Assembly (NCBI GenBank): GCA_904373265.1
Contig: CAJFEE010000014.1
Coordinates: 1-64,000 of the forward strand
Direction: 5' to 3'
Length of the DNA: 64,000 bases
Source of the DNA: Candidatus Harrysmithiimonas galli
Lineage (GTDB): Bacteria > Bacillota > Bacilli > CAJFEE01
Positions 43,550 to 55,370 of this stretch are shown here, one piece after another. The first letter of the stretch is position 1, and each line of letters opens with the position of its first letter. The notes below the pieces were generated by a model. The model saw nothing but the letters and a program-made list of their open reading frames with translations, made no database searches and was not told the origin of the DNA. Made by a program: the position numbers and the translations under genes.

Positions 43550-43594
43550 GCAAAAAACAAGTTTTTGCAAAAGCAAAATCGCTTCTGCAAAAAC
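43550..43594 (-). terminator. Terminator-like hairpin in the rpsL leader
   Basis: On the minus strand GTTTTTGCAGAAGC pairs with GCTTTTGCAAAAAC (43594-43581 and 43574-43561; 13 of 14 pairs) around GATTTT, followed by TTGTTTTTT. It lies downstream of the rpsL promoter, so it may attenuate the str operon as well as end rpoBC transcripts. Confidence 0.6.
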
Positions 43595-43649
43595 AATTTT
43601 TCCATTTGTCTATAAACGAGAAGCATAAAATTCTCTTGACACAATGGTT

Positions 43650-43679
43650 ATAATAACATTTTTAAAATCCGAGTGTCAA
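43650..43679 (-). promoter_or_regulatory. SigA-type promoter of the str operon
   Basis: TTGACA (43679-43674) and TATTAT (43655-43650) with an 18-bp spacer start about 8 nt after the rpoC stop codon. Confidence 0.65.
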
Positions 43680-43687
43680 CTGATTTT

Positions 43688-46600
43688 TTAATTATTTTCA
43701 ACAAAAACTTCTTCTAGTACTTCCGAATTACTTTCTTTTATAATATTCACTTTACGATATCGATTCATTCCTGTTCCAGCAGGCACAAGCTTACCGATGA
43801 TCACATTTTCTTTTAGTCCAAGCAATTCATCACGTTTTCCTTTGATTGCTGCATCCGTCAACACGCGTGTTGTTTCTTGGAAAGAAGCGGCTGACAAGAA
43901 AGAATCGGTTTCTAGGGAAGCCTTTGTAATTCCAAGTAGAACAGGACGACAAGTCGCAGGGCGATTGCCCGCTAAAATTACTTCTCGGTTCGCTTCTGTA
44001 AATTGGTGAATATCCATTAATGTACCTGGTAACACATCTGTATCTCCTGCATCAATAATACGAACTTTACGAAGCATTTGACGAACCATAACCTCAATAT
44101 GCTTATCGCCAATTTCTACCCCTTGCATACGATATACTTTCTGTACCTCACGCAGCAAGTAATCCTGAACAGCCCCCACATTGCGAATCTTTAACAGTTC
44201 TTTTGGATCAATGGATCCCTCTGTCAATTCTTGTCCTCGAACAACAGTGTCCCCTTCTTGCACCTTCAAACGTGCACCGTAAGGCGCCGTATATACTCGA
44301 GATTCAACAGTACCTGTTACGGTAATCTCTTGTCGTTCTTTTCCTTCTTGTGCAATAGATATTTGACCTTCAATTTCGGAGATAATGGCTTGCCCTTTTG
44401 GGTTTCTTGCTTCAAACAGCTCTTGAATCCGCGGCAAACCTTGTGTAATATCATCTCCAGCAACCCCTCCAGTATGGAAAGTACGCATTGTCAACTGGGT
44501 ACCTGGCTCCCCGATAGATTGAGCAGCTATAATTCCAACTGCCTCCCCTACTTCCACATCTGAACCCGTTGCCAAATTGCGGCCATAGCATTTTTTACAT
44601 ACACCATGACGGGTAATACAAGTAAAGGCCGAACGAATGGTTACTTCTTCAATTCCTGCATCTACAATTTCTTTTGCCTTATCTTCGGAAATCATTTCGT
44701 TGGCTTGAATCATTACTTCGCCTGTTTCTGGATTCCGAATATCTGTTCTTGCTATACGACCGACTAGACGGTCAAATAAAGATTCAATTACATCGCTGCC
44801 TTCTTGAATGGCTCGAACGACTAGACCTTTATCCGTTCCGCAATCATCCTCACGAACAATAACATCTTGCGCAACATCAACAAGCCGACGGGTCAAATAA
44901 CCAGAGTCTGCCGTTTTTAATGCCGTATCAGCAAGACCTTTACGTGCACCATGTGTTGAAATAAAATACTCCAATACTGTTAAACCTTCACGGAATGAAG
45001 ATTTAATCGGAAGTTCAATAATACGCCCTGATGGATTGGCCATCAAACCACGCATACCTGCAAGCTGTGTAAAGTTTGATGCATTCCCCCGTGCACCTGA
45101 ATCGCTCATCATAAAAATCGGGTTGCGTGCATCCAATGATTTCATCAATTTCCCTTGAATTTCATCTTTAGCCGCTGACCAAACAGAGATCACACGCTCA
45201 TATCTTTCTTCTTCAGTAATTAATCCTCGACGGAATTGTTTCATAACTGTATCGACCTTAGTTTGAGCCTCTTGTAAAATTTGGTCTTTTTCTGCTAATA
45301 CAATAATATCACTGATACCAACTGTAATGCCTGCTTTGGTTGAGTACCGAAATCCTAAATCTTTCATACGATCTAGCATTTTTGATGTTTCTGTAATTTT
45401 GTAGCGTTTAAAAATCTCAGCAATAATATTTCCTAAATATTTTTTCGTAAACGGTTGATTCAGTGGCATATCAGAAATAAATTTCTTAATATCTATACCT
45501 TTGGGAATAAAGAAACGCTCTGGAGTAGACTTCTCCAAATTCTCCAATGTTGGCTCATTAATGTACGGGAATGATTTTGGCAAAATTTCATTGAAAATCA
45601 ACTTCCCAACCGTTGTAACAAGCAACTGTTTACGCTGCTCATCTGTAAATCTTTCATTGTCTAACGAACCTGTATACACGGCAATTCTTGTATGCAAATG
45701 AACGTAACCATTCGCATAGGCAAGCAAAGCCTCATTGGTATCATTAAATACAGAACCTTCACCAATTGCACCCTTGGTTTCTAAAGTTAAATAGTAATTT
45801 CCAAGCACCATATCCTGTGATGGCGTAACAACTGGTTTTCCGTCCTTTGGATTCAAAATATTTTGTGCAGCAAGCATCAGTATCCGCGCTTCTGCCTGAG
45901 CCTCCGCAGAAAGTGGCACATGTACGGCCATCTGATCTCCATCAAAATCAGCATTATAAGCCGTACACACAAGCGGATGCAAACGAATGGCACGCCCTTC
46001 AACCAATGTCGGCTCAAACGCTTGAATACCTAGTCTATGCAGTGTCGGCGCACGGTTTAAAAGAACAGGATGCTCCTGAATCACATTTTCCAATACATCC
46101 CAAACTTCTGGTGTTGGCTTTTCAATTTTACGCTTTGCACTTTTAATGTTGTGTGCATATTGTTTTTCAACCAATTCCTTCATAACGAACGGTTTGAAAA
46201 GCTCCAATGCCATTTCCTTAGGCAAACCGCATTGGTACATTTTTAAATTTGGACCAACAACAATAACAGAACGTCCAGAATAATCTACACGCTTTCCTAA
46301 TAAATTCTGACGGAACCGACCTTGTTTTCCCTTTAACATATGTGAAAGAGATTTGAGCGGACGATTGCCAGGACCTGTTACTGGACGACCTCGACGGCCA
46401 TTATCTACCAATGCATCAACTGCCTCCTGCAACATACGCTTTTCATTTTGTACAATAATACTTGGCGCACCTAAGTCCAATAAACGCTTCAAACGGTTAT
46501 TTCGGTTGATGACACGTCGGTACAAATCATTTAAATCAGATGTCGCAAATCGCCCGCCATCAAGTTGAACCATCGGACGAAGTTCTGGTGGGATAACAGG

Positions 46601-47296
46601 TAAGACATCTAGAACCATCCATGACGGATCATTGCCAGAGTTTCGGAACGATTCCAATACCTCCAGACGTTTAATGGCTCTTGTTCGGCGTTGCCCCTGC
46701 GCTTTTTTCAATTCTTCTTTTAATTCTGCAACCTCTTTTTTTAAGTTAATCTGGCTTAGAAGTTTTTTAACAGCCTCTGCACCCATACTCGCCTGAAAAC
46801 TATTTCCATACTTTTCACGGTAAGCACGGTAATCTTTTTCAGAAAGCAATTGTTTTACTTCTAAACCTTCGTTACCCCCCGTATCTGTTACAACATAAGA
46901 GGCAAAATAAATAATTTCTTCTAAAGAACGTGGGGACATGTCCAAAACCAAGCCCATACGGCTAGGGATTCCTTTGAAATACCAAATATGCGAAACTGGG
47001 GCAGCCAGTTCAATATGCCCCATTCTCTCCCGACGAACTTTAGCCTTTGTAACTTCAACGCCACAACGATCACAAACAACACCTTTGTAGCGAACACGCT
47101 TATATTTGCCACAGTGACACTCCCAATCCTTTTGTGGTCCAAAAATGCGTTCACAAAATAAACCGTCTTTTTCTGGTTTTAATGTTCGATAATTAATGGT
47201 TTCCGGTTTTTTCACTTCACCATGAGACCAGGAACGGATTTTCTCTGGAGAAGCTAAGCCGATTTTCATATACTCAAAATTATTTACATCAATCAA
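43688..47296 (-). CDS. rpoC: DNA-directed RNA polymerase subunit beta'
   Basis: Catalytic clamp subunit of RNA polymerase, 1202 residues, close to the B. subtilis length. The N-terminal zinc site ([20 protein letters not shown]), the catalytic [12 protein letters not shown] with three Asp for Mg2+, and the second zinc site ending CKKCYGRN are intact. TTG 47296 is chosen as start because AGGGAGGG lies seven bases upstream and the protein then begins [16 protein letters not shown], as in other Bacilli. rpoB ends 34 nt before it. Confidence 0.97.
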   Translation of the reverse strand: MIDVNNFEYMKIGLASPEKIRSWSHGEVKKPETINYRTLKPEKDGLFCERIFGPQKDWECHCGKYKRVRYKGVVCDRCGVEVTKAKVRRERMGHIELAAPVSHIWYFKGIPSRMGLVLDMSPRSLEEIIYFASYVVTDTGGNEGLEVKQLLSEKDYRAYREKYGNSFQASMGAEAVKKLLSQINLKKEVAELKEELKKAQGQRRTRAIKRLEVLESFRNSGNDPSWMVLDVLPVIPPELRPMVQLDGGRFATSDLNDLYRRVINRNNRLKRLLDLGAPSIIVQNEKRMLQEAVDALVDNGRRGRPVTGPGNRPLKSLSHMLKGKQGRFRQNLLGKRVDYSGRSVIVVGPNLKMYQCGLPKEMALELFKPFVMKELVEKQYAHNIKSAKRKIEKPTPEVWDVLENVIQEHPVLLNRAPTLHRLGIQAFEPTLVEGRAIRLHPLVCTAYNADFDGDQMAVHVPLSAEAQAEARILMLAAQNILNPKDGKPVVTPSQDMVLGNYYLTLETKGAIGEGSVFNDTNEALLAYANGYVHLHTRIAVYTGSLDNERFTDEQRKQLLVTTVGKLIFNEILPKSFPYINEPTLENLEKSTPERFFIPKGIDIKKFISDMPLNQPFTKKYLGNIIAEIFKRYKITETSKMLDRMKDLGFRYSTKAGITVGISDIIVLAEKDQILQEAQTKVDTVMKQFRRGLITEEERYERVISVWSAAKDEIQGKLMKSLDARNPIFMMSDSGARGNASNFTQLAGMRGLMANPSGRIIELPIKSSFREGLTVLEYFISTHGARKGLADTALKTADSGYLTRRLVDVAQDVIVREDDCGTDKGLVVRAIQEGSDVIESLFDRLVGRIARTDIRNPETGEVMIQANEMISEDKAKEIVDAGIEEVTIRSAFTCITRHGVCKKCYGRNLATGSDVEVGEAVGIIAAQSIGEPGTQLTMRTFHTGGVAGDDITQGLPRIQELFEARNPKGQAIISEIEGQISIAQEGKERQEITVTGTVESRVYTAPYGARLKVQEGDTVVRGQELTEGSIDPKELLKIRNVGAVQDYLLREVQKVYRMQGVEIGDKHIEVMVRQMLRKVRIIDAGDTDVLPGTLMDIHQFTEANREVILAGNRPATCRPVLLGITKASLETDSFLSAASFQETTRVLTDAAIKGKRDELLGLKENVIIGKLVPAGTGMNRYRKVNIIKESNSEVLEEVFVENN

Positions 47297-47330
47297 AGGA
47301 GCACCCTCCCTTTCCATCACTCATACGATA

Positions 47331-50300
47331 TTATTCATCCGTACTTTCTACTGCATCTTCCATCGCATTTTCTACTACTGCATCAAACTGAAATTTTGCA
47401 GCATTTTGTTGTTCCTCATCTTCATCAACATCCCGCATATCCACTTCTTCGTCATGATCATTCATAATCTTCACATCGAGTCCTAGACTTTGAAGCTCTT
47501 TAATCAAAACTTTAAAAGATTCCGGAACACCCGGTTCAGGGACATTGTCTCCCTTAACAATGGATTCATAGGTTTTCACACGACCGATTACATCATCGGA
47601 TTTTATGGTTAAAATTTCCTGCAAAGTATAAGCTGCACCGTATGCCTCAAGTGCCCAAACCTCCATTTCTCCGAAACGTTGTCCACCAAATTGTGCCTTC
47701 CCACCAAGTGGCTGTTGTGTTACAAGAGAATATGGTCCGGTTGAACGAGCATGCAGCTTATCATCAACCATATGTGCAAGCTTGATCATATACATAATGC
47801 CAACAGATACCCGATTGTCAAATGGCTCACCGGTACGTCCGTCATAGAGAATGGTTTTGGCGTCTGATGCCATACCAGCTTCTTCCAACGTTTCTTGTAC
47901 ATCCTCTTCTGTTGCACCATCAAATACGGGCGAAGCAACATGTATGCCAAGCTGACGAGCTGCCATACCCAAATGAAGCTCCAACACCTGACCGATATTC
48001 ATCCGTGATGGTACCCCAAGCGGATTTAACATAATATCAATCGGTGTGCCATCTGGTAAAAACGGCATATCTTCTTCTGGGAGAATACGAGAAATAACCC
48101 CCTTATTTCCGTGCCGTCCTGCCATTTTATCGCCTTCAGAAATTTTACGTTTTTGCACAATATATACACGAACCAACTGATTTACACCTGGCGGTAATTC
48201 ATCTCCAGCATCACGAGTAAACACTTTGACATCCAAAATAATCCCGTTTCCTCCGTTTGGCACACGTAAAGAAGTATCCCTCACTTCTCGTGCCTTCTCT
48301 CCAAAAATGGCATATAAAAGACGCTCTTCAGCTGTCAGTTCCGTTACACCTTTTGGCGTGACTTTCCCAACCAACAAATCGCCATCCCGAACTTCAGCAC
48401 CAATTCGAATAATTCCACGCTCGTCTAAGTTTTTCAAAGCATCTTCTCCGACATTCGGAATATCTCGGGTAATTTCCTCTGGTCCCAATTTGGTGTCACG
48501 AGCTTCTGATTCATATTCTTCAATATGAATGGATGTGTATACATCATCCTTAACAAGCCGTTCACTCATAATAATAGCATCCTCATAGTTATAACCATCC
48601 CATGTCATAAAGGCAACCATCACATTGCGTCCAAGTGCGAGCTCACCCATATCCATGGAAGAGCCATCCGCCAAAATCTCACCTTTTACCACACGGTCTC
48701 CAACCTTTACAATTGGACGCTGATTGTTACAAGTCCCATGATTGGATCGTGTAAATTTCTGCAAATTATATTTATCTAAATCGCCCTCTACTTCGCGTCC
48801 ATCAATCAAAGATAAACGACGAACGGTAATATATCTGGCTTCTATTCTTTCAACAATTCCGTCATGCTTACAAATCACCGCTGCACCAGAATCTTTCGCT
48901 GCCACATACTCCATACCAGTCCCAACAATTGGTGCCTCCGGATTCATCAGTGGAACAGCTTGCCGCTGCATATTGGCACCCATCAGCGCACGGTTTGAAT
49001 CATCGTTTTCCAAAAATGGAATACAAGCAGTAGCCGCAGACACGACCTGTTTGGGTGATACATCCATATAATCAATTTTCTCGCGTGCCATAACTGTATT
49101 TTCACCACGAAAACGAGAAACAACAAGCGGATCCAAAAATTCACCATTTTCTCCCAAACGTGCATTGGCCTGTGCGACCACATAATTATCTTCCTCATCG
49201 GCTGTCAGATAATCAATTTGCGATGTAACACAACCCGTTTCCGGATCAATCTTACGGTACGGTGTTTCAATGAAACCAAATCGGTTTACTTTGGCATAAG
49301 ATGACAGAGAGTTAATCAAACCAATATTTGGACCTTCAGGTGTCTCAATCGGACACATACGTCCATAATGCGAATAGTGAACATCACGAACCTCAAAACC
49401 TGCGCGCTCACGTGTCAAACCGCCCGGACCTAGTGCAGACAAACGCCGTTTATGTGTCAACTCAGCCAACGGATTGGTCTGATCCATAAATTGCGATAAC
49501 TGTGAACTGCCAAAAAATTCTTTAATAGATGCAATGACAGGACGGATATTAATTAATGCCTGTGGTGTAACCGCTGCGGTATCCTGAATAGACATCCGCT
49601 CCTTTACAACTCGTTCCATTCTTGATAAACCGATGCGAAATTGATTTTGCAACAGCTCTCCAACCGAGCGTAAACGGCGGTTTCCTAAGTGATCAATATC
49701 ATCCGTGCGACCGACACCATGTAAAAGATTAAAAAAATAGCTGATCGAAGCAATAATATCTGCTGGTGTAACATGCTTGATTTCCCCGCCAATATTTGCA
49801 TTTCCAATCACATGAAGGACTTTGTCAACTTCTCCGACATCTGAAGGCGCATAGATTTTAATTGATTGTAGCTTAACATCTTCATCCAGCACACCATCAA
49901 CTGTTTTTAACGTAAAAGTTTCCAAATCGTCCTCTAAATAAGGCAAAATACGATCTAAAGTTCGACGATCCAAAACCGTTCCATCCTCTACTAAAACCTC
50001 TCCGGTTTCCGGATCAACCAATGTCTGTGCAATCCGTTGATTAAACAAACGGTTTTGAATATGAAGCTTTTTATTGATTTTATAACGCCCCACATTGGCT
50101 AGATCATATCGTTTCGGATCAAAAAACCTTGAATATAACAATGCACGTGCGTTTTCTGCTGTTGGTGGCTCACCTGGACGTAAACGCTCATAAATTTCAA
50201 TCAATGCGCGATCTGCATTTTCAGAGTTATCCTTCTCCAATGTGTTACGCAAAAACTCATTATCTCCGAGCAATTGAATAATTTCTTCGTCAGATCCAAA

Positions 50301-50909
50301 CCCCAATGCACGTAAAAGAACCGTTACAGGAAGCTTTCTCGTCCGATCAATTCGAACATACACAATATCTTTTGAATCTGTTTCATATTCCAGCCATGCA
50401 CCACGATTTGGAATGACGGTTGCAGAATATCCTTTTTTCCCATTTTTATCGTGCTTCACATTAAAATATACGCTCGGTGAACGAACCAATTGAGATACAA
50501 TGACACGCTCCGCTCCATTGATAATAAAGGTTCCGGTATCCGTCATTAACGGGAAATCCCCCATAAATACCTCTTGCTGCTTCACTTCTTCTGTTTCGTT
50601 TGTTCTTAAACGAACGGTCACACGAAGTGGCGCGGCATAGGTTACATCACGTTCTTTTGATTCCTCAACGGAATATTTTGGTTCACCCAAACTATAACCG
50701 ACAAACTCTAATCGTAAGTTGCCAGAAAAATCCTCAATTGGTGAAATTTCACTGAACATTTCCTTCAAACCTTCATCTAAGAACCACTGATAAGATGAAG
50801 TTTGAATTTCGATTAGATTCGGTAATTCCAATACTTCGCTAATTCGAGCAAAACTTCTACGTTTCCGATGCCGCCCATACTGAACAGACTGTTTTGTCAA
50901 TTCATTCAC
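47331..50909 (-). CDS. rpoB: DNA-directed RNA polymerase subunit beta
   Basis: Second-largest polymerase subunit, 1192 residues. It begins [20 protein letters not shown]. The rifampicin-binding cluster [20 protein letters not shown] followed by RLSALGPGG matches the sensitive wild type. The C-terminus has [21 protein letters not shown] and an acidic tail. It has its own promoter and leader and is co-transcribed with rpoC. Confidence 0.98.
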   Translation of the reverse strand: MNELTKQSVQYGRHRKRRSFARISEVLELPNLIEIQTSSYQWFLDEGLKEMFSEISPIEDFSGNLRLEFVGYSLGEPKYSVEESKERDVTYAAPLRVTVRLRTNETEEVKQQEVFMGDFPLMTDTGTFIINGAERVIVSQLVRSPSVYFNVKHDKNGKKGYSATVIPNRGAWLEYETDSKDIVYVRIDRTRKLPVTVLLRALGFGSDEEIIQLLGDNEFLRNTLEKDNSENADRALIEIYERLRPGEPPTAENARALLYSRFFDPKRYDLANVGRYKINKKLHIQNRLFNQRIAQTLVDPETGEVLVEDGTVLDRRTLDRILPYLEDDLETFTLKTVDGVLDEDVKLQSIKIYAPSDVGEVDKVLHVIGNANIGGEIKHVTPADIIASISYFFNLLHGVGRTDDIDHLGNRRLRSVGELLQNQFRIGLSRMERVVKERMSIQDTAAVTPQALINIRPVIASIKEFFGSSQLSQFMDQTNPLAELTHKRRLSALGPGGLTRERAGFEVRDVHYSHYGRMCPIETPEGPNIGLINSLSSYAKVNRFGFIETPYRKIDPETGCVTSQIDYLTADEEDNYVVAQANARLGENGEFLDPLVVSRFRGENTVMAREKIDYMDVSPKQVVSAATACIPFLENDDSNRALMGANMQRQAVPLMNPEAPIVGTGMEYVAAKDSGAAVICKHDGIVERIEARYITVRRLSLIDGREVEGDLDKYNLQKFTRSNHGTCNNQRPIVKVGDRVVKGEILADGSSMDMGELALGRNVMVAFMTWDGYNYEDAIIMSERLVKDDVYTSIHIEEYESEARDTKLGPEEITRDIPNVGEDALKNLDERGIIRIGAEVRDGDLLVGKVTPKGVTELTAEERLLYAIFGEKAREVRDTSLRVPNGGNGIILDVKVFTRDAGDELPPGVNQLVRVYIVQKRKISEGDKMAGRHGNKGVISRILPEEDMPFLPDGTPIDIMLNPLGVPSRMNIGQVLELHLGMAARQLGIHVASPVFDGATEEDVQETLEEAGMASDAKTILYDGRTGEPFDNRVSVGIMYMIKLAHMVDDKLHARSTGPYSLVTQQPLGGKAQFGGQRFGEMEVWALEAYGAAYTLQEILTIKSDDVIGRVKTYESIVKGDNVPEPGVPESFKVLIKELQSLGLDVKIMNDHDEEVDMRDVDEDEEQQNAAKFQFDAVVENAMEDAVESTDE

Positions 50910-50981
50910 CCCTTAATTAATGAAACGATATATTTTTTTGACTTCTGAATTTACAAGAATGAAATGTATAAATTCACAAGA

Positions 50982-51019
50982 CAAAAATAAAAAATGGTTG
51001 CTATCCTAATAGAAACCAT
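50982..51019 (-). terminator. Terminator-like hairpin in the rpoB leader
   Basis: On the minus strand ATGGTTTCTAT pairs with ATAGCAACCAT (10 of 11 positions) around TAGG and is followed by TTTTTTATTTTTG. It lies between the rpoB promoter and rpoB, so it can act as an attenuator. Confidence 0.6.
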
Positions 51020-51106
51020 ATTTCATTTGCGATCAATCATTGTAATATTTTTCCCTTTTATTTGAAATTTTATACATAAAAAACCCAATCATATAAGCAT
51101 TTTACA

Positions 51107-51135
51107 ATACTATCACAAATCCTATATCCAGTCAA
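51107..51135 (-). promoter_or_regulatory. SigA-type promoter of rpoBC
   Basis: TTGACT (51135-51130) and TAGTAT (51112-51107) are 17 bp apart, starting right after the stop codon of the upstream methyltransferase gene. The leader to rpoB is about 190 nt. Confidence 0.65.
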
Positions 51136-51735
51136 TTATTTTTTTGCACAAATAATAAAATAACCTTTTTTCTTTGTTATGGTTTCTACAGTTTCAAACA
51201 TTTGTTCCAACGCTTTAATTGTAGACGCTGCACCTTGTTTTTTCTGAATGACAATCCATAAAGAACCACCAATATTTAACACTTCTTCTGCTTCCCGATA
51301 CATGCAAAAAATATTTTCTTTCCCAGTGCGAATCGGCGGATTTGACAAAATAATATCATATCTCTCATTTCGAACTGCTTCCAAACGGTTGCTTTTTATA
51401 GCTTGTGCGTTTTTTAGCTGGTTTAGCGCAATATTTTGTTGTGAAAGCAAAACAGCACGTGTATTGATATCAATCATATCCACAGTTAAATTTGGAAAAA
51501 AATAGGCAAAACAAATTCCAATTGGTCCATAGCCACAGCCAATATCTAACATTTTTTTTGCACTTGGATTTACAGATACAGTTTGAATTAAGAGCTGTGT
51601 CCCAAAATCAATTCCTCGTTTTGAGAACACACCCGCATCAGAAACAAAAGAAAATTCATGTCCGCGAAGCAAAGCTCGAAATAAAAACGGCTCACTTTTT
51701 GTTACAGGGACTTCACTGTAATAATGTTCATTCAT
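51136..51735 (-). CDS. RsmC-like class I methyltransferase (YbxB family)
   Basis: SAM-dependent methyltransferase of 199 residues, probably acting on rRNA guanine by family. Motif I is MLDIGCGYGPIGI (about 63-75), the acidic residue after strand 2 is in VDMIDIN, and the catalytic motif is LSNPPIRTG. It corresponds to B. subtilis ybxB between rplL and rpoB. It lacks the N-terminal pseudo-domain of E. coli RsmC. The exact target is unproven. Confidence 0.88.
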   Translation of the reverse strand: MNEHYYSEVPVTKSEPFLFRALLRGHEFSFVSDAGVFSKRGIDFGTQLLIQTVSVNPSAKKMLDIGCGYGPIGICFAYFFPNLTVDMIDINTRAVLLSQQNIALNQLKNAQAIKSNRLEAVRNERYDIILSNPPIRTGKENIFCMYREAEEVLNIGGSLWIVIQKKQGAASTIKALEQMFETVETITKKKGYFIICAKK

Positions 51736-51932
51736 TTTTTTCCTCCCTTTTCTTTGGTTAATCGCAATCTTTTACTTCTACAAACTGCGATTCATTTCGA
51801 CAAAATATAATTTGATACCATAGATTTGGATCTACACATAAGTAAGCAATCTTTTCATTCTTTCATTCCAAACGATCTTTTGACAACATTATGATAAAAC
51901 ATATCATTGATTTTTCATATTTTACAAAAAAG

Positions 51933-51965
51933 GCGAAAAACCCGCATCATTCAACGATGCGGGTT
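51933..51965 (-). terminator. Rho-independent terminator after rplL
   Basis: On the minus strand ACCCGCATC pairs with GATGCGGGT (51964-51956 and 51948-51940) followed by TTTT and, after CGCC, six more T residues. It separates rplJL from the methyltransferase and rpoBC. Confidence 0.9.
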
Positions 51966-51981
51966 CATGAAGAAGGCAAAA

Positions 51982-52344
51982 TTATTTTACTTCTACGCCA
52001 GCGCCAACTTCCTCAAGTTTGCCTTTAACTTCTTCGGCTTCTTCTTTAGAAACACCTTCTTTTAACGGTTTTGGTGTATTGTCTACCAATTCTTTTGCTT
52101 CTTTTAAACCTAAGCCGGTAATTTCACGAACAACTTTAATAACTTTGATTTTTTGATCTCCAGCAGATGTCAATACAACATCGAATTCCGTTTTCTCTTC
52201 AGCTGCTCCACCAGCCGCTCCACCAGCCATTACAACAGGAGCAGCAGCAGTTACGCCGAATTCTTCTTCAATTGCTTTTACTAAATCATTTAATTCCAAT
52301 ACAGTCATCTCTTTGACTGCTTCAATAATTTGTTCTTTCGTCAT
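51982..52344 (-). CDS. rplL: 50S ribosomal protein L7/L12
   Basis: Stalk protein that recruits translation GTPases, 120 residues. It has the N-terminal dimerisation domain [20 protein letters not shown], an Ala/Gly-rich hinge ([16 protein letters not shown]) and the C-terminal domain [28 protein letters not shown] before ATG 52344 fixes the start; the ATG at 52380 is upstream of that site. Confidence 0.97.
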   Translation of the reverse strand: MTKEQIIEAVKEMTVLELNDLVKAIEEEFGVTAAAPVVMAGGAAGGAAEEKTEFDVVLTSAGDQKIKVIKVVREITGLGLKEAKELVDNTPKPLKEGVSKEEAEEVKGKLEEVGAGVEVK

Positions 52345-52409
52345 TGATTCGTTCCTCCTAAAAGTTTTCTCATTTTTCAAATCAATTTTATATTCACGCT
52401 ACGCAAATC

Positions 52410-52916
52410 TTATGCAGATTGCTCTTCTTTTTGATCAGCAACTGCCTTGGTTGCCAAAGCAAGATTACGGATCGGTGCTTGAAGCACACTAAGCAACATG
52501 GAAAGCAAACCTTCGCGGGATGGAAGATCCGCCAACGCTTGAACCTCTGCAAGCGTTGCGATATTTCCCTCAATAACGCCGGCTTTCAGTTCTAACGCTT
52601 CATTTCCTTTTGCAAACTCGTTTAAAATTTTTGCTGGAGCTACAACATCTTCATTGGAAAATGCAACTGCGACAGGTCCAACAAAATATTCTTTCAAATC
52701 GCCCAATCCAGCAGCATCTGCCGCACGACGTGTCAACGCATTTTTATATACTTTGAATTCAATACCCGCTTCACGAAGCTGGGTTCGCAATTTGGTTACT
52801 TGTTCAACATTTAATCCACGATAATCAACGATAATTGTAGATTTAGATGCTTGAAGCTTTTCTGTAATGGTTTCAACCATCGCTTGTTTTTGTTGAATAA
52901 TTTTCTCATTTGCCAT
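52410..52916 (-). CDS. rplJ: 50S ribosomal protein L10
   Basis: Stalk base protein that binds L7/L12 dimers through its C-terminal helix, 168 residues. [22 protein letters not shown] and [14 protein letters not shown] are typical. AAGGAGG precedes the ATG. It is autoregulated through the structured leader just upstream in most Firmicutes. Confidence 0.96.
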   Translation of the reverse strand: MANEKIIQQKQAMVETITEKLQASKSTIIVDYRGLNVEQVTKLRTQLREAGIEFKVYKNALTRRAADAAGLGDLKEYFVGPVAVAFSNEDVVAPAKILNEFAKGNEALELKAGVIEGNIATLAEVQALADLPSREGLLSMLLSVLQAPIRNLALATKAVADQKEEQSA

Positions 52917-52961
52917 GTTTGTACACCTCCTTAGAATTTAAAATAATCGAGACAACGAAAT

Positions 52962-53085
52962 AAAAAAACCTTGTGCCGTAAGCAGACACAAGGATACTCT
53001 GTTCTATATTTCAAATCAAGAACGTTCACCTCGGTAGGAAATTAAGCCATCATCTAGCACCTACTGTCTACGGATTATTTCTTAT
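52962..53085 (-). promoter_or_regulatory. L10 leader (ribosomal protein autoregulatory leader with terminator)
   Basis: The leader contains the conserved-looking segment GGTGCTAGATGATGGCTTAA and ends in a terminator stem CCTTGTG / CACAAGG (52993-52987 and 52975-52969) followed by seven T residues, 50 nt before rplJ. Position and composition match the L10 leader, in which the L10-(L12)4 complex binds to reduce expression. Confidence 0.8.
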
Positions 53086-53107
53086 CAATTTATAATCAAC
53101 AGCCCAT

Positions 53108-53136
53108 ATTATATCTAACATCATCTGAAATGTCAA
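53108..53136 (-). promoter_or_regulatory. Consensus SigA promoter of rplJL
   Basis: TTGACA (53136-53131) and TATAAT (53113-53108) with a 17-bp spacer: both hexamers and the spacing are perfect consensus. It lies just after rplA. Confidence 0.85.
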
Positions 53137-53175
53137 TCGACTGTATGTTTATTTCATTTATTACATGGAGCAAGA

Positions 53176-53868
53176 CTATGCAATTGTTGATGGATCAACT
53201 TTAATACCCGGCCCCATTGTGGAAGTAACTGTAACGTTTTTCACATAGGTACCCTTTGCAGCAGCTGGCTTTACTTTTAACATGGTGTCATAAATCACAG
53301 CCAAGTTTTCTTTTAGCTTTGCTGCCTCAAAAGAAACTTTTCCAATTGGAACATGAATATTTCCTGCTTTATCTACACGATATTCTACCTTACCTGCTTT
53401 AATTTCATTTACAGCTTTGGCAACATCAAATGTAACCGTACCCGTTTTAGGGTTTGGCATTAAACCTTTGGGTCCCAATACACGCCCCAATTTACCAACC
53501 TCAGCCATCATATCTGGCGTTGCAACGATCACGTCAAAATCAAACCAACCTTGTTGAATTTTATTGATCATATCGGAATCGCCTACATAGTCAGCACCCG
53601 CTGCCTCTGCTTCCTTCGCTTTTTCACCTTTGGCAAATACCAATACACGTTGGACTTTACCTGTACCATGTGGTAATACAACCGCACCGCGAATGGCCTG
53701 ATCTGCTTTTTTCGGATCTACACCTAAGCGAAAGGCAACTTCAACAGAAGCATCAAATTTTACTGTACTGGTTTCTTTAACCAATGCAACTGCTTCATCT
53801 GCTGAATATGCTTTTGATGATTCAACTTTTTTCGCAGCTTCTAAGTATTTTTTACCTCTTTTTGCCAT
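53176..53868 (-). CDS. rplA: 50S ribosomal protein L1
   Basis: L1-stalk protein that guides deacylated tRNA out of the E site, 230 residues. [16 protein letters not shown] opens it, and [18 protein letters not shown] and the C-terminal [11 protein letters not shown] are signatures. AAGGAGG precedes the ATG. Confidence 0.97.
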   Translation of the reverse strand: MAKRGKKYLEAAKKVESSKAYSADEAVALVKETSTVKFDASVEVAFRLGVDPKKADQAIRGAVVLPHGTGKVQRVLVFAKGEKAKEAEAAGADYVGDSDMINKIQQGWFDFDVIVATPDMMAEVGKLGRVLGPKGLMPNPKTGTVTFDVAKAVNEIKAGKVEYRVDKAGNIHVPIGKVSFEAAKLKENLAVIYDTMLKVKPAAAKGTYVKNVTVTSTMGPGIKVDPSTIA

Positions 53869-53918
53869 TGTTTTATATCCTCCTTATGTGGTTTTAGCGG
53901 AATTTCCTCCCACGAAAC

Positions 53919-53950
53919 AAAGGTTGCGAAAAATTCAAATCACAACCTTT
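53919..53950 (-). other. Hairpin in the rplK-rplA gap
   Basis: AAAGGTTG and CAACCTTT (53950-53943 and 53926-53919) form an 8-bp stem with a 16-nt loop. Only a weak T stretch follows. It may be a regulatory site for L1 or a leaky terminator. Confidence 0.4.
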
Positions 53951-53963
53951 AAAAATCCAGTGA

Positions 53964-54389
53964 TTAGTCTTCAATTACAATGCCCATGCTTCTTGCAGTA
54001 CCTTCAACCATACGCATGGCAGCTTCTACGCTGGCAGCATTCAGATCTTCCATTTTTGTTACAGCAATTTCACGTACTTTATCACGCTTCAAGGTTGCAA
54101 CTTTTTTACTATTTGGTTCACCAGAACCTGACTCGATACCAGCAGCTTTCTTCAAAAGAACTGCAGCTGGAGGAGTTTTAGTAATGAAAGTGAAAGAACG
54201 ATCTTCGTATACTGTAATTACGACCGGGATAATTAAGCCAGCTTGATCCGCTGTACGCGCATTAAACTCCTTACAAAATCCCATGATATTTACTCCTGCC
54301 TGACCCAACGCCGGTCCAACAGGTGGTGCCGGATTTGCCTTTCCTGCAGGAATTTGTAATTTTACAAGCTTCATTACTTTTTTCGCCAC
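53964..54389 (-). CDS. rplK: 50S ribosomal protein L11
   Basis: GTPase-centre protein and thiostrepton target, 141 residues. [22 protein letters not shown]-like start (here [20 protein letters not shown]) and C-terminal [12 protein letters not shown] are diagnostic. GTG 54389 is taken as start: AGGAGGTG lies just upstream and 141 residues is canonical. The longer frame to 54536 would run through the leader and promoter. Confidence 0.96.
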   Translation of the reverse strand: MAKKVMKLVKLQIPAGKANPAPPVGPALGQAGVNIMGFCKEFNARTADQAGLIIPVVITVYEDRSFTFITKTPPAAVLLKKAAGIESGSGEPNSKKVATLKRDKVREIAVTKMEDLNAASVEAAMRMVEGTARSMGIVIED

Positions 54390-54507
54390 GAGACACACCT
54401 CCTCTATAAGTCCGTGATGTGGTACTAGGGTTTTGAACCCTCCCACTATCCATGTCTGAAATCCAGACAATCGGTTTTTGATGTCGTCAGAATACACTGA
54501 CTCAAAA

Positions 54508-54536
54508 AGTCTATCATTTTTAAAAAACAATATCAA
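54508..54536 (-). promoter_or_regulatory. Probable promoter of rplKA
   Basis: TTGATA (54536-54531) and TAGACT (54513-54508) are 17 bp apart. The leader to rplK is about 115 nt and holds a small GC hairpin (GGGTTCAAAACCC near 54425-54437). Confidence 0.5.
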
Positions 54537-54660
54537 GTTTTTTCTAGAAAATAAGTAAAAATATCAACTGGATCCATGTAGCATCCCAATGGCTCTTAAA
54601 AACTATGCAAAAAAACTGCACCGATGCCTAACTTATATATCTTTTTGAATTTAGAGTCAA

Positions 54661-55209
54661 TCAAACCTTTTCAACCTGAGAAAAATCCAGTTCAATTAAG
54701 GTCTCACGTCCAAACATATCTACTTCTACTTTTAATTTCATCTTCATCGGATCGATTCCTGTTACTTTGCCACTGAAATTTTTAAACGCACCGTCACGAA
54801 CGCGAACGACCTCCTCCAATTCAAAATCAGTTTCAATTGGATGAACAGTCATTCCCATCATTTTCAACACAGATTCAATTTCTTCAGATAAAAGCGGCGT
54901 TGGTTTGGAACCATGACCAGATGATCCGACAAATCCCGTCACACCTGGCGTATTACGAACAACATACCAACTGTCATCAGTCATCACCAACTCAACCAAA
55001 ACATAGCCTGGAAAAATTTTTTTTCGGTTTTCTTTTGTTTTTCCATTTTTTGTTTCCTGCTCGATTTCCTCAGGCACGACCACACGAAAAATTTTGTCTT
55101 GCATTCCCATTGATTCTACACGTTTTTCCAAGTTTGCTTTTACTTTATTTTCATACCCGGAGTAGGTATGAACGACATACCAATTTTTTTCCATCTTAAT
55201 TTGGGACAA
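54661..55209 (-). CDS. nusG: Transcription termination/antitermination protein NusG
   Basis: Elongation factor that modulates pausing and termination, 182 residues. The NGN domain has MEKNWYVVHTYSGYENKVK and the C-terminal KOW domain VRDGAFKNFSGKVTGID. TTG 55209 is preferred because AGGAGG lies seven bases upstream; ATG 55194, five codons later, is the alternative. It is downstream of secE but separated by a terminator-like hairpin. Confidence 0.95.
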   Translation of the reverse strand: MSQIKMEKNWYVVHTYSGYENKVKANLEKRVESMGMQDKIFRVVVPEEIEQETKNGKTKENRKKIFPGYVLVELVMTDDSWYVVRNTPGVTGFVGSSGHGSKPTPLLSEEIESVLKMMGMTVHPIETDFELEEVVRVRDGAFKNFSGKVTGIDPMKMKLKVEVDMFGRETLIELDFSQVEKV

Positions 55210-55284
55210 GCCCTTCCCTCCTAGTTTTTTAAATCCTGCATCCGTACATGAAAAAATCGTACAAACACATCTCTAATTTTTAAC

Positions 55285-55312
55285 CAAAATAAAAAACCCG
55301 AAAACGGGTTTT
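55285..55312 (-). terminator. Terminator-like hairpin between secE and nusG
   Basis: On the minus strand AAACCCG / CGGGTTT around TTTT is followed by TTTTATTTT. secE and nusG usually form one transcript, so a terminator here is unexpected. I could not find a clear promoter for nusG in the 75 nt that follow. Confidence 0.65.
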
Positions 55313-55370
55313 CTCTTTTATCAACGCAAGTATTATATCATATTTTCCAAAAACGCAATAAAAAATTCAA

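Noticed and set aside
50910-51135. A new riboswitch in the rpoB leader
   Set aside because: Only a simple hairpin with T run is visible; no elaborate conserved fold could be argued.
54570-54640. Terminator after nusG at the GCATCGGTGC hairpin with T run
   Set aside because: The stem is only three base pairs, too weak to support a call.
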